Shown here one piece after another: positions 44,044 through 53,470 of a DNA stretch of 64,000 nt (position 1 is the first letter of the stretch; each line of letters starts with the position of its first letter). The notes below the pieces were generated by a model, which ran no database searches, was not told the origin of the DNA, and saw only the letters and a program-made list of their open reading frames with translations. The position numbers and the translations under genes were made by a program. Source of the DNA: Echinicola strongylocentroti (GTDB lineage: Bacteria > Bacteroidota > Bacteroidia > Cytophagales > Cyclobacteriaceae); the NCBI RefSeq assembly GCF_003260975.1, contig NZ_CP030041.1, positions 2,713,001-2,777,000 of the forward strand, read 5' to 3'.

Positions 44044-45828
44044 ATGAAAAGAACAGTTATAAATATAAAGCACGTATTGATGATGTTGGCAGCAGCCGTT
44101 ATCAGTCTATCCTGCAGCGATGAGTTTTTGGAACGGTCGCCCCAAGGAAGCATAAGTGAGGAGGAGCTGGCCTCACCAGATGGTGTAGAAGGCCTATTGA
44201 TCGGAGCATATAAGATGACTACCGGATATGGTCTAGAAGGTCAAAGCTCCTGGAACGGAGCGGTGGACAACTGGGTCTATGGTGGAGTTACTTCCGATGA
44301 CGCCTATAAAGGCACCGATGCAGGAGATCAACCAGAGCAATCCTTTCTGGAAAGATATGATTTCCAGCCCACCAACAATCACCTGAAAAATAAATGGCGG
44401 GCACTTTACAAAGGGATCGCCCGAACCAATGACGTACTGAATACCCTCAAAAATGTAGAATCAGGTATCTCGGATGCACGTCGCCAGCAAATCGTGGCAG
44501 AAGCGAGGTTTTTGCGTGGTTTCTTTCATTTTGAAGCCAGAAAGATGTGGAGAAAAGTCCCCTATATCTCCGATGAGGTATTTGACATCAATGACCTAGA
44601 GAGCTCCAAAGTACCCAATGACAAAGAGATCTGGCCAGATATCGAAGAAGATCTAAAAGCAGCTATGGATGTCCTTCCTGATCAACAAACAGAAGTAGGA
44701 AGAGCCACTAAATGGGCAGCCATGGCGTTCCTTGCCAAAGCCTACATGTACCAAGGATGGGATAATGCAACAGGGACAGCCAATACCGATAAACTACAAC
44801 AAGCCAAAGCGCTATTGGAGGAAATTGTGGCCTCTGGAAGATTTCAGCTCATGGAGAAATTTGAGGAGAATTTTATGGTGGGAACCAGAAACAATGTGGA
44901 ATCAATTTTTGAAATCCAATACAATATTTCCGGTGCCAACCAACAGGCCTCCAATGAGACCACCACGCTCAACTACCCCTATACAGATCCTTGGGGATGC
45001 TGTGGCTTTTATCAGCCTTCCCAGAATTTGGTAAATGCCTACAAAACAGATGCAAACGGTCTTCCACTGTTGGACACCTTCAATGAAGAAGACGTGACCA
45101 ATGACCAAGGAATCGCTTGGAATGCTGATTTTACCCCTTATCAAGGCCCCTTGGATCCGCGACTGGACCATACCGTCGGCAGGAGAGGGATCTTGCACAA
45201 GGGCTTCAAAATCCACGGAAGCGACTTTATCCGGGATCAAAACTATGCAGGGCCCTATTCGCCCAAAAAGCACTTGGCCGAACCAGCTTTTTTTGGAATA
45301 GGAGCCAACCCAAGATTGTCTGCCAATAATTACAGGATCATGCGTTACAGCATGATATTGCTCTGGTTGGCAGAATGTGAAGTGGAAATAGGGAGCTTGG
45401 AAAGGGCCAGGGAACTGGTCAATATGATCCGCGAAAGGGCTGCCAACCCAAACGGCTTCGTTCCAAAAGCCATCCAAGGCGCTGAACGAAACGAATTCAC
45501 CATTGTAGAAGGAGAACCGGCAGCCAATTATGTCATCAACATGTATGATGTTCCTTGGACAGATAAGGCCTCGGCCAGAAAGGCGGTAAGGATGGAAGCC
45601 CGGCTGGAATTTGCAATGGAAGGACACCGTTTCTTTGACCTGCAACGCTGGGGAATATCCGCACAGGTACTGAACGAATACTTAGAGGAAGAAAGAACAA
45701 AACGTACCTACCTAAAGGATGCCTCTTTCACCAAAGGAAAAAATGAGTATTATCCGATTCCACTGGAAGCAATCGAAAGGTCCTATTTAAAGGGCACACC
45801 GACACTTGCCCAGGATCCTGCTTATTAA
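44044..45828 (+). CDS. susD: RagB/SusD nutrient-binding lipoprotein (pair 1)
   Basis: 594 aa, lipobox ISLSC (Cys24). SusD N-terminal and C-terminal signatures: FLERSPQGSISEEEL, RQQIVAEARFLRGFFHFEARKMW (TPR helices), ILLWLAECEVEIG, and the C-terminal REERFFDLQRW-like EGHRFFDLQRWGIS followed by YYPIPLEAIERS. It lies on the cell surface as the lid of the SusC barrel. Starts 10 bp after susC and is followed by a terminator. Confidence 0.95.
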   Translation: MKRTVINIKHVLMMLAAAVISLSCSDEFLERSPQGSISEEELASPDGVEGLLIGAYKMTTGYGLEGQSSWNGAVDNWVYGGVTSDDAYKGTDAGDQPEQSFLERYDFQPTNNHLKNKWRALYKGIARTNDVLNTLKNVESGISDARRQQIVAEARFLRGFFHFEARKMWRKVPYISDEVFDINDLESSKVPNDKEIWPDIEEDLKAAMDVLPDQQTEVGRATKWAAMAFLAKAYMYQGWDNATGTANTDKLQQAKALLEEIVASGRFQLMEKFEENFMVGTRNNVESIFEIQYNISGANQQASNETTTLNYPYTDPWGCCGFYQPSQNLVNAYKTDANGLPLLDTFNEEDVTNDQGIAWNADFTPYQGPLDPRLDHTVGRRGILHKGFKIHGSDFIRDQNYAGPYSPKKHLAEPAFFGIGANPRLSANNYRIMRYSMILLWLAECEVEIGSLERARELVNMIRERAANPNGFVPKAIQGAERNEFTIVEGEPAANYVINMYDVPWTDKASARKAVRMEARLEFAMEGHRFFDLQRWGISAQVLNEYLEEERTKRTYLKDASFTKGKNEYYPIPLEAIERSYLKGTPTLAQDPAY

Positions 45829-45915
45829 AATCAATGCCCCCTGGGATGAAGAAAACCAAAGGGCATAACATCCCTTACGATAATGCCCCTTGTACCCTGA
45901 CGGATCACATAAAGC

Positions 45916-45956
45916 TAAAAAAAATCCCCGATTTCATTTTTTGGGGATTTTTTTTC
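45916..45956 (+). terminator. Intrinsic terminator after susD (pair 1)
   Basis: AAAATCCCC / GGGGATTTTTTTT with a 13-nt loop and long T-run, 88 bp beyond susD. Confidence 0.85.
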
Positions 45957-46084
45957 TTTCACTTTTTCTGCCAAAAACCCTTCTATTTTGCTTATCAGCG
46001 GCATAATTTTGTAAGAAACCAATGACACTGGCCATTACGTTTAGGAAAAAACCTACACAAACCGAGTGATTTCAGGAATTATTT

Positions 46085-46092
46085 TATTTTTG
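46085..46092 (+). promoter_or_regulatory. -7 promoter element directly before the Rrf2 gene
   Basis: TATTTTTG (TAnnTTTG) ends only 4 bp before the ATG at 46097. With the usual spacing, transcription would start at or very near the start codon, giving a leaderless or nearly leaderless mRNA. Confidence 0.5.
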
Positions 46093-46096
46093 TAAG

Positions 46097-46513
46097 ATGT
46101 TATCCAAGAAAACCAAATATGCCTTTCATGCGTTGACCTATCTAGGAAAGCACAAAGATGGGGGCTCTGTATTGATTCAAGACATTGCCGCAGAACACGG
46201 TATCTCACACAAATTTCTCGAAAACATCCTGCTGGAACTGAAGAAAGCAGGCTTTTTGGGAAGTAAAAAAGGCAAAGGAGGAGGGTATTACCTGATCAAG
46301 GAACCAAAGGACATTCCATTGTCCAGAATTATCAGGTTATTGGATGGCCCTATCGCCTTATTGCCATGTGTGAGTTTGAACTACTACGAAGGGTGTGAAG
46401 AGTGTAAAGATCAAGAAAAATGTGGACTCAATAAAGTGATGATTCAAGTGAGAGACGAGACGCTTAACATACTGGAAAACAAAACCTTATCTGACATATT
46501 GGATAAAGAATGA
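46097..46513 (+). CDS. Rrf2-family transcriptional regulator, probable sulfur/cysteine regulator
   Basis: 138 aa. Winged helix-turn-helix at about 1-70 (YAFHALTYLGKH, ISHKFLENILLELKKAGFLGS with the Rrf2 wing KGKGGGYYL). The C-terminal part has four Cys at 91, 100, 103 and 109, which could hold a [2Fe-2S] or [4Fe-4S] cluster as in IscR/NsrR. Its position just upstream of the sulfate assimilation operon suggests a CymR-like role, and the inverted repeat at 46523-46548 is the likely operator. Role is inference from context. Confidence 0.88.
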   Translation: MLSKKTKYAFHALTYLGKHKDGGSVLIQDIAAEHGISHKFLENILLELKKAGFLGSKKGKGGGYYLIKEPKDIPLSRIIRLLDGPIALLPCVSLNYYEGCEECKDQEKCGLNKVMIQVRDETLNILENKTLSDILDKE

Positions 46514-46522
46514 AAAAATTTT

Positions 46523-46563
46523 CCTATAAACCCTACTTTTTTTATAGGTTTTATATACTTTTG
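46523..46563 (+). promoter_or_regulatory. Operator and promoter of the sulfate assimilation operon
   Basis: Perfect inverted repeat CCTATAAA (46523-46530) / TTTATAGG (46541-46548) with a 10-bp spacer, followed by a -7 box TACTTTTG at 46556-46563, 23 bp before the next ATG. The repeat covers the -33 region, so binding there would block RNA polymerase. It starts ten bases after the Rrf2 stop; the Rrf2 protein is the obvious candidate ligand. Confidence 0.7.
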
Positions 46564-46586
46564 TCTTTCAACAAATTATAAAACCT

Positions 46587-46832
46587 ATGATTTTTGATCA
46601 GTCTATCAAAAAATGGTTTGTAGATGATAAGGGGAAAGACTCCAATGTAAAGAGCGTGCTCAAGTCTATATCTTGGAGAATAGTGGGGACGATAGATACA
46701 ATGGTGATCTCCTACCTCATCACTGGACAAATAAAAACAGCCTTGTCCATAGGTTCTATAGAAGTGGTCAGCAAAATGGTGTTGTACTATTTCCATGAGA
46801 GAGCTTGGGCAAAAGTATCAGATAATCAATAA
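46587..46832 (+). CDS. DUF2061 membrane protein
   Basis: 81 aa with two hydrophobic segments around the family signature SVLKSISWRIVGTIDTMVIS and SIGSIEVVSKMVLYYFHERAW. DUF2061 proteins are small inner-membrane proteins often linked to sulfate assimilation genes in Bacteroidota; function unknown, a role in sulfate uptake has been supposed. First gene after the operator, 5 bp before cysH. Confidence 0.88.
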   Translation: MIFDQSIKKWFVDDKGKDSNVKSVLKSISWRIVGTIDTMVISYLITGQIKTALSIGSIEVVSKMVLYYFHERAWAKVSDNQ

Positions 46833-46837
46833 TTGCT

Positions 46838-47539
46838 ATGAAGAAGAACCTTTTGAAAGATTTGTCGACACGTCTGGAAAACCTCTCCATTGCAGAGGCA
46901 CTGTCCCAGCTGTGCGAGTTGTTTCCGGGAAAGGTTGTGTTTTCCACGTCACTGGGTCAGGAAGACCAAGTGATCACGGAAATCATTGCAAAAAACAATC
47001 TTCCGGTAAAAATTTTTACTTTAGACACAGGAAGGTTATTTTACGAGACGTATGATCTGTTGTCACGAACAGAGAGTAGATATAAGATTAAAATAAAGCC
47101 TTATTATCCCACTACCAGCTCTGTGGAGAAACTGGTAGGAGATATAGGCATTAATGGATTTTATGAATCTCCCGAAAACCGTAAGAGTTGCTGCTACGTC
47201 CGTAAGGTCGAGCCGCTCAAGCGGGCACTTGCGGGAAACAGCATCTGGATTACCGGCCTCCGCGCTGAGCAGAGCAATAATCGCAATTCCATGCAAAAAC
47301 TGGAATGGGATCAAGGTAACCAGATCATGAAATTCAACCCTTTGCTGAACTGGACGATGGAAGAAATGCACCAGTATATCAGCGACCACAAAATCCCATA
47401 TAACCCCCTTCATGACAAAGGATTTGTCAGCATTGGCTGCGCTCCTTGTACCCGGGCCATTGAGCCTGGTGAAGACCCACGCGCCGGCAGGTGGTGGTGG
47501 GAAGCTTCCCAAAAAGAATGCGGATTGCACATAAAATAG
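46838..47539 (+). CDS. cysH: Assimilatory adenylyl-sulfate (APS) reductase
   Basis: 233 aa. Reduces APS to sulfite. Four cluster cysteines, Cys118-Cys119 (SCCYVRKVEPL) and Cys201/Cys204 (GCAPCTRAIEPGEDPRAGRW), mark the [4Fe-4S] APS-using type. The PAPS-only enzyme lacks them. The catalytic Cys228 sits in ECGLH. Since APS is used directly, no CysC kinase is needed, and none is in the operon. Nucleotide site FSTSLGQEDQVI. Confidence 0.95.
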   Translation: MKKNLLKDLSTRLENLSIAEALSQLCELFPGKVVFSTSLGQEDQVITEIIAKNNLPVKIFTLDTGRLFYETYDLLSRTESRYKIKIKPYYPTTSSVEKLVGDIGINGFYESPENRKSCCYVRKVEPLKRALAGNSIWITGLRAEQSNNRNSMQKLEWDQGNQIMKFNPLLNWTMEEMHQYISDHKIPYNPLHDKGFVSIGCAPCTRAIEPGEDPRAGRWWWEASQKECGLHIK

Positions 47540-47608
47540 AAGTTTAGCTTGGAGCTTTAGGCAGGAAAAACCATCGCCAAGAGCTTCGGATAAAAACAAT
47601 AATAGCAC

Positions 47609-48508
47609 ATGAAAAATACGTTTGTCCCTAATCCGAAAGAAGCCGAATCCATTCACATCATCCGTGAAGTGGCTGCCCAATTCGAAAAACCAGTGTTGAT
47701 GTTTTCCGGAGGGAAAGATTCGATCACGTTGGTGAGATTAGCCCAAAAAGCTTTTTATCCTGCCAAAATCCCTTTCCCTTTGTTACATGTGGACACTGGA
47801 CACAATTTTCCAGAGACCATCGAATTCCGTGACAAGTTAGTAGAAGAACTGGGGCTTGAGCTGATCGTGGCCAATGTACAGGACACCATCGACCAAGGAA
47901 AAGTACAAGAAGAAAAAGGACGTTATTCCAGTAGAAATTCCTTGCAGACCACCACATTACTGGATGCCATCGAAGCGCATAAGTTCGATGCCTGTATCGG
48001 CGGTGCCCGAAGGGACGAGGAAAAAGCCCGCGCTAAGGAGCGCGTGTTCTCTGTGCGAGATGATTTTGGACAGTGGGACGAGAAGAACCAACGCCCGGAG
48101 CTCTTTGACATGCTGAACGGAAAGATCCATCATGGCCAGAATGTAAGAGCATTTCCTATTTCCAATTGGACTGAGCTGGACGTATGGGAATACATTAAGA
48201 CCGAAAATATCAAGATACCTTCCATCTATTTTGCCCATAAGCGAGAGACCTTTGTGCGGGATGGGATGATCTGGACGGCTTCCGAGCATGTCTATAGAGA
48301 AGAGCATGAAGAAGTAAAAGAACGCATGGTAAGGTTCAGGACTGTAGGAGATATGACCTGTACCGCAGCAGTACTTTCAGAAGCAGAGTCACTGGAAGAA
48401 GTGGTGGACGAAATCAAGGCAAGTACAATTTCCGAGCGTGGAGCAAGGATCGATGACAAGCGCTCCGAGGCGGCTATGGAAAACCGTAAAAAGGTGGGGT
48501 ACTTTTAG
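47609..48508 (+). CDS. cysD: Sulfate adenylyltransferase subunit 2
   Basis: 299 aa. PP-loop ATP pyrophosphatase motif FSGGKDSITLVRLA (about 33-46) and HVDTGHNFPETIEFRD; makes APS from sulfate and ATP with CysN. Ends with the family tail SEAAMENRKKVGYF. 70 bp after cysH. Confidence 0.96.
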   Translation: MKNTFVPNPKEAESIHIIREVAAQFEKPVLMFSGGKDSITLVRLAQKAFYPAKIPFPLLHVDTGHNFPETIEFRDKLVEELGLELIVANVQDTIDQGKVQEEKGRYSSRNSLQTTTLLDAIEAHKFDACIGGARRDEEKARAKERVFSVRDDFGQWDEKNQRPELFDMLNGKIHHGQNVRAFPISNWTELDVWEYIKTENIKIPSIYFAHKRETFVRDGMIWTASEHVYREEHEEVKERMVRFRTVGDMTCTAAVLSEAESLEEVVDEIKASTISERGARIDDKRSEAAMENRKKVGYF

Positions 48509-48600
48509 TACAAGCCACTAAGCTGCAAAAAGTACCGAGAAAAGAACAAAGAGACAAGATTTAAGTTGGTAGGGACCATGGATCCCTATCTGCCGATATT

Positions 48601-48617
48601 GGGGATTTGTAATCCCC
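48601..48617. repeat. Single family B-type hairpin between cysD and cysN
   Basis: GGGGATTTGTAATCCCC, a perfect 7-bp stem with a 3-nt loop, identical to the second hairpin of copy B2 (61798-61814). No T-run follows on the plus strand, so it is unlikely to end transcription; it could affect mRNA stability or relative expression of cysD and cysN. Confidence 0.65.
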
Positions 48618-48635
48618 CAAAAAAAACAACTGAAA

Positions 48636-49895
48636 ATGAGCACTGAAAACAGAAAACTGATCAATATTGCGACGGCAGGAAGTGTGGATGATGGCAAAAG
48701 TACGCTTATCGGAAGATTACTGTATGATACCAAGTCGCTGACCACTGATAAGTTGGAGGCCATTGAGCGCAACAGCAAGCAGAAAGGCTTTGATTACCTG
48801 GATTTTTCATTGGCTACGGATGGCTTGGTGGCCGAAAGGGAACAAGGGATCACCATTGATGTGGCCCACATCTATTTTAACACAGAAAAAACCAATTATA
48901 TCATCGCTGACACTCCGGGTCACGTGGAATATACCCGAAACATGGTAACGGGTGCCTCCACATCCTCAGCGGCCATCATCTTGATAGACGCCAGAAAAGG
49001 AGTGATCGAGCAGACCTACCGTCACTTTTTTATCAATAACCTCCTTCGTGTAGGCCATGTAGTCGTTGCCATCAACAAAATGGATCTGGTAGATTATGAC
49101 CAACAGGTTTTTGAAGATATCAAAAAAGATTTTGAGGCACTGATTGAGAAAAGTGACTATTCTGAGGATCAAGTGAAGTTTATTCCTGTAAGTGCCCTTC
49201 ACGGGGACAATATAGCAGGTAGCTCAGAAATAATGAACTGGTACCAAGGGCCTTCACTATTGGATTACCTGGAAGCCCTTGAGATCGACGAGCATGAAGA
49301 CAACAGTGCAGCCCGTTTTCCCGTGCAATATGTAGTAAGGCCTAAGACAGAAGCTTATCATGATTTCCGTGGTTTTGCCGGAAAGCTCTATGGCGGCAAC
49401 CTGTCTGTAGGAGATGAAGTGACGGTATTGCCCTCCTTCACTACCAGCAAAGTAAAGTCCATCCATTTCTTTGATCAGGAGTTTGAAGAAGCTACTCCGG
49501 GTAGTTCGGTAACCATCACCTTGGAAGACGAAGTAGATGTGAGCCGTGGTGACATGTTGGTAAAATCCGACGAACTACCAAAGTCCGAAAAGCAGCTGTC
49601 AGCTACCATCTGTCAGGTAAACAGCAAACCACTTAGATTAGGTACTAAATACATCCTTCAGCATGGTGTAAACCAGGTGTTGGCCAAAGTAGATAGCATA
49701 GAGGGCTTGGTACACACAGACTTCTCCGGAACAGAGGAGACAGAGCAGTTGAAGTTAAATGATATCGGTAAAGTGAACTTCCGGCTGAGCAAGCCTATTC
49801 ACTTTGACCCTTATGGTGACAGCAAGTCAAACGGAAGCTTTATCCTTATCGATGAAGCTTCGTACGACACCACTAGTGTAGGGTTCATTCAGTAG
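48636..49895 (+). CDS. cysN: Sulfate adenylyltransferase subunit 1 (GTPase)
   Basis: 419 aa, the short form without a CysC kinase domain. EF-Tu-like GTPase: GSVDDGKST (P-loop, 15-23), DTPGHVEYTRNM (G3), NKMDLVDYD (G4), then two beta-barrel domains. GTP hydrolysis drives APS formation with CysD. 128 bp after cysD, across a hairpin. Confidence 0.96.
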   Translation: MSTENRKLINIATAGSVDDGKSTLIGRLLYDTKSLTTDKLEAIERNSKQKGFDYLDFSLATDGLVAEREQGITIDVAHIYFNTEKTNYIIADTPGHVEYTRNMVTGASTSSAAIILIDARKGVIEQTYRHFFINNLLRVGHVVVAINKMDLVDYDQQVFEDIKKDFEALIEKSDYSEDQVKFIPVSALHGDNIAGSSEIMNWYQGPSLLDYLEALEIDEHEDNSAARFPVQYVVRPKTEAYHDFRGFAGKLYGGNLSVGDEVTVLPSFTTSKVKSIHFFDQEFEEATPGSSVTITLEDEVDVSRGDMLVKSDELPKSEKQLSATICQVNSKPLRLGTKYILQHGVNQVLAKVDSIEGLVHTDFSGTEETEQLKLNDIGKVNFRLSKPIHFDPYGDSKSNGSFILIDEASYDTTSVGFIQ

Positions 49896-49956
49896 TTTCT
49901 TTTCCCTGGCAAAGCGGGGAAAAGGCATTTCACCCAAAAAGAACAAAACAACCACT

Positions 49957-52059
49957 ATGCAAAGCTTTAGAACAGAAATCGAAAATCCCACTGTGGAAAA
50001 GGATATTATCGAACTTGAAAAGAAGATTTCTCTTTTTAAGGACGGTAAAATAGATGAGGAAAAATTCAGAAGCCTACGGTTGGCCAGAGGTGTATACGGC
50101 CAGCGCCAGCCGGGTGTGCAGATGATCAGGATCAAATTGCCCTATGGCAAAGTAACCAGCAAACAGCTGCACAGGATCTGTAAGGTTTCCGATGAATATT
50201 CCACGGGGAGACTACATATCACCACCCGTCAGGATATCCAGATCCACTATGTAAGCTTGGACAGAACACCTGAGCTATGGGCGGAGCTGGAGAAAGATGA
50301 TGTTACCCTTCGGGAAGCATGTGGTAATACCGTAAGAAACGTCACGGCTTCTGAGACTGCCGGAACAGATCCCAAAGAGCCTTTTGACGTCACCCCTTAT
50401 GCAGATGCGACCTTCAAGTACATGCTGAGAAACCCGATCTGTCAAGAGATGGGCAGGAAGTTTAAGATGGCTTTTTCATCCAGCGAAGAAGACACCGCCC
50501 TGACCTATTTACATGATCTGGGATTTATCCCGCAAGTAAAAACCGTGGATGGTGAGGAAGTTCGAGGATTTAAAGTCCTCCTTGGCGGAGGCCTTGGCTC
50601 CCAACCACGACACGCTGATGTCATCGAAGAGTTTTTGGAGACCGATAAGCTGATTCCGTTCATTGAAGGCGTAGTAAGGATCTTTGACCGTCATGGTGAG
50701 CGTGCCAAACGGATGAAGGCCCGTATGAAGTTCTTGATCAAAGATATCGGCGTAGAGGAGTTTATGAAATTGGTAAACGAGGAACAAAAAGCACTGCAGT
50801 TTCAGTCTTATCCGATTGATTATAAAAGCTACGAAGCCAAGCAGACGCTTCCAAATCCCCAACTTCCTTCCGTAGAAGCCCCGACAAGCGAAGCTTATGA
50901 GCGCTGGTTAAAAACCAACGTCCTTCCCCAAAAACAAGAAGGGTACGTTTCGATCGGCATAAAAGTACACTTAGGTGATTTCTATACTGACAAGGCCCGG
51001 AAACTGGCCGATCTTGTAAGTCAATATGCCAATGATGAAATCCGTCTAACCTTGCGTCAAAACATCCTTATCCGGGATGTCAAAGAGGAAGCACTGCCGT
51101 TCTTCTATAAGGAACTCGAGAAACTGGACTTTGTGGCCCATGGCTACAACACCTTGGGTGACCTGACAGCTTGTCCAGGTACTGATACATGTAATCTTGG
51201 CATTGCGAGCAGTACAGGTGCCGCACATGTACTGGAAGAAGTGATCTTCAAAGAATACCCGCAGTACCTTTTCAACAGGGACTTGACCATAAAAATCTCA
51301 GGATGTATGAATGCCTGTGGCCAGCACAATATGGCTTCTATAGGTTTTCAGGGCATGTCCATCAAGGTGGGCAAATCCGTTATTCCAGCATTGCAGGTAC
51401 TTCTTGGTGGTGCCACGTTAGGCCAAGGCCAAGGGCGGTTTGCTGATAAAGTCATCAAGATCCCAAGCAAAAGAGCGCCTCAAGCCCTACGCTTGATCCT
51501 TGACGACTATGAGAAAAACGCAGAAAAGAACGAAGTCTTCGTAGAATATTATGACCGTCAGGGACAGATGTACTTCTACGAATTCTTAAAACCACTGACC
51601 AGCACGGATGATGTGGTGGACAGTGATTATATCGACTGGGGCAATGAAAACCCTTATGTCAAAGCTGTAGGGGTAGGTGAATGTGCCGGTGTAGTTATCG
51701 ACCTGGTGGCTACCTTGTTACTGGAAGCCCGTGAAAAACTCGCCAATGCAGAAGACAGCTTCAATGACAAAAAATGGTCAGACAGCATCTACCATACCTA
51801 TGCCACCTTGGTAAATACAGCAAAGGCTATCTTGGTATCTGAAGGTAAGAAGACCAATTCTTATGCAGATATTGTGAAGCAATTTGACGAAACATTCGTA
51901 GATTCAGGAAAAATCACGCTTGATGGTAGCTTTGCGGATACCGTATATGAAATCCAGCAAAATGAGCCTACTGAGGCTTTTGCAAAAGCTTATTATGAAA
52001 AAGCTGAAAAAGTATACCATGCCATCAGCGATTACAGAGCGAAGGAGGTAGAAGCATGA
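49957..52059 (+). CDS. Sulfite reductase (siroheme/[4Fe-4S]) with extra C-terminal helical domain
   Basis: 700 aa. Two sulfite/nitrite reductase half-domain repeats to about residue 560, with siroheme/Fe-S ligands Cys406, Cys412 (TACPGTDTCNLG), Cys450 and Cys454 (SGCMNACGQH). The siroheme-binding Arg segment RLHITTRQDIQIH is at about 85-97. A further 120-140 residues at the C-terminus are helical and HEPN-like (LLEAREKLANAEDSFNDKKW). No CysJ flavoprotein gene is in the operon, so electrons probably come from ferredoxin. A nitrite reductase is the alternative; the operon argues for sulfite. Confidence 0.9.
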   Translation: MQSFRTEIENPTVEKDIIELEKKISLFKDGKIDEEKFRSLRLARGVYGQRQPGVQMIRIKLPYGKVTSKQLHRICKVSDEYSTGRLHITTRQDIQIHYVSLDRTPELWAELEKDDVTLREACGNTVRNVTASETAGTDPKEPFDVTPYADATFKYMLRNPICQEMGRKFKMAFSSSEEDTALTYLHDLGFIPQVKTVDGEEVRGFKVLLGGGLGSQPRHADVIEEFLETDKLIPFIEGVVRIFDRHGERAKRMKARMKFLIKDIGVEEFMKLVNEEQKALQFQSYPIDYKSYEAKQTLPNPQLPSVEAPTSEAYERWLKTNVLPQKQEGYVSIGIKVHLGDFYTDKARKLADLVSQYANDEIRLTLRQNILIRDVKEEALPFFYKELEKLDFVAHGYNTLGDLTACPGTDTCNLGIASSTGAAHVLEEVIFKEYPQYLFNRDLTIKISGCMNACGQHNMASIGFQGMSIKVGKSVIPALQVLLGGATLGQGQGRFADKVIKIPSKRAPQALRLILDDYEKNAEKNEVFVEYYDRQGQMYFYEFLKPLTSTDDVVDSDYIDWGNENPYVKAVGVGECAGVVIDLVATLLLEAREKLANAEDSFNDKKWSDSIYHTYATLVNTAKAILVSEGKKTNSYADIVKQFDETFVDSGKITLDGSFADTVYEIQQNEPTEAFAKAYYEKAEKVYHAISDYRAKEVEA

Positions 52060-52820
52060 TATCACCCATCACACCGAAACTGACCTTGGTCGGTGCTGGT
52101 CCAGGTGATCCCGAACTGATCACCCTCAAAGGGATTTTGGCACTGGGCAAGGCGGATGTGATACTTTATGATGCGTTAGTGGACCAAGCACTGCTGAAGC
52201 ATGCCACAGAAAATGCCATTAAGATATTTGTTGGCAAACGACATGGGTACAAACAGCACCCCCAGCAAGACACCAACAAGTTGATCGTAGAATATGCGAT
52301 GAAACATGGCCATGTGGTGCGACTAAAGGGCGGAGACCCGTTTGTCTTTGGCCGTGGTGCAGAAGAAATCGACTATGTGCAGCAATTTGGAATTGAGACA
52401 GAGGTAATTCCGGGCATCACATCAAGCATTTCTGTACCTGCTAACCAAGGAATTCCAGTGACCAAAAGAGGCGTTTCCGAAAGTTTCTGGGTGATTACAG
52501 GCACTACTTCATCGGGACAACTGTCCCGTGATGTGCAGCTAGCGACCCAATCCACCGCAACGGTCGTCATCCTGATGGGCACCAGAAAACTTCCGGAGAT
52601 CGTAGCGGCATTTGGTCAGGCGGGACGAGAAAACACCCCCATTGCCCTGATCCAAAGCGGCACCACAGCAGAGGAAAAAGTGGTAGCAGGTCATATTCAT
52701 GATATCGAACATAAAGTGCAGACATCTGGTATAGGAGCACCCGCAGTAATCATTATTGGTGACGTGGTGCGCGAAAGCCCAAAATTAATGGATGTCTATA
52801 GAGCAGCTATCAGCGTATAG
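52056..52820 (+). CDS. cobA: Uroporphyrinogen-III C-methyltransferase
   Basis: 254 aa. SAM-dependent methylase making precorrin-2 for siroheme. Motifs: LVGAGPGDPELITLKG (10-25), VRLKGGDPFVFGRGAEE, PGITSSISVPANQGIPVTKRG and LMGTRKLPEI. Its ATG overlaps the TGA of the reductase by four bases, so translation is coupled. Confidence 0.96.
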   Translation: MISPITPKLTLVGAGPGDPELITLKGILALGKADVILYDALVDQALLKHATENAIKIFVGKRHGYKQHPQQDTNKLIVEYAMKHGHVVRLKGGDPFVFGRGAEEIDYVQQFGIETEVIPGITSSISVPANQGIPVTKRGVSESFWVITGTTSSGQLSRDVQLATQSTATVVILMGTRKLPEIVAAFGQAGRENTPIALIQSGTTAEEKVVAGHIHDIEHKVQTSGIGAPAVIIIGDVVRESPKLMDVYRAAISV

Positions 52821-52897
52821 TTATACCCAAAATAATTGATTAGCATTGGAAATTTCACCCATTTCCGATGCTACTTTAACCACTAACCATAACCATT

Positions 52898-53470
52898 ATG
52901 AATGAACTTTACCCAGTGTTTCTAAAAGTAGCACAACTGGATACCTTGATCGTAGGAGGAGGCAATGTAGGAATGGAAAAGTTATCTTTTTTGCTCAAAT
53001 CCAGCCCAAAAGCCAAAGTAACTGTTCTTGCAAAAAACATCTCAGATGAGATCAAGGCAGTAGCTGCCAAAACGGAAAACCTACAGCTCATCGAAGCTGC
53101 TTATGATAAAAAGTACCTAGAAGGTCGACATATCGTCATTGGAGCCACTGACGATAAAAACGTAAACAAGCAGATCCAACAAGAAGCCAAAGCCAAGCAT
53201 CTGTTGGTAAATATCGCTGATACACCAGAGCTATGTGATTTTTACTTGGGAGGTATCGTCACCAAAGGCAATGTAAAAATCGCCATCAGCACCAATGGCA
53301 AATCCCCCACTACCGCAAAAAGACTTCGCCAGTTTCTAGAAGAAGTCATCCCTGATGACATCAATGAAATGGTGGAAAATATCCATGAATATCGAGATAC
53401 GCTAAAAGGCGATTTTGAATACAAAGTGGAAGCCCTGAACAAGCTGACCAAAGAACTCTTGGTGAAGTAA
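52898..53470 (+). CDS. Precorrin-2 dehydrogenase / sirohydrochlorin ferrochelatase (Met8/CysG-N type)
   Basis: 190 aa. NAD-binding fold with FLKVAQLDTLIVGGGNVGMEKL (residues 7-28) and CDFYLGGIVTKGNVKIAIST plus the helical tail. Converts precorrin-2 to siroheme, in series with CobA. Last gene of the operon; followed by a terminator. Separate ferrochelatase gene is not needed if bifunctional as in Met8. Confidence 0.93.
   Translation: MNELYPVFLKVAQLDTLIVGGGNVGMEKLSFLLKSSPKAKVTVLAKNISDEIKAVAAKTENLQLIEAAYDKKYLEGRHIVIGATDDKNVNKQIQQEAKAKHLLVNIADTPELCDFYLGGIVTKGNVKIAISTNGKSPTTAKRLRQFLEEVIPDDINEMVENIHEYRDTLKGDFEYKVEALNKLTKELLVK

Noticed and set aside
44902..45645. 247-codon minus-strand frame opposite susD 1
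   Set aside because: Shadow of an intact SusD gene.
46501..46586. SAM-type riboswitch before the sulfate genes
   Set aside because: The space is filled by the inverted repeat and promoter and is too short for a known aptamer.
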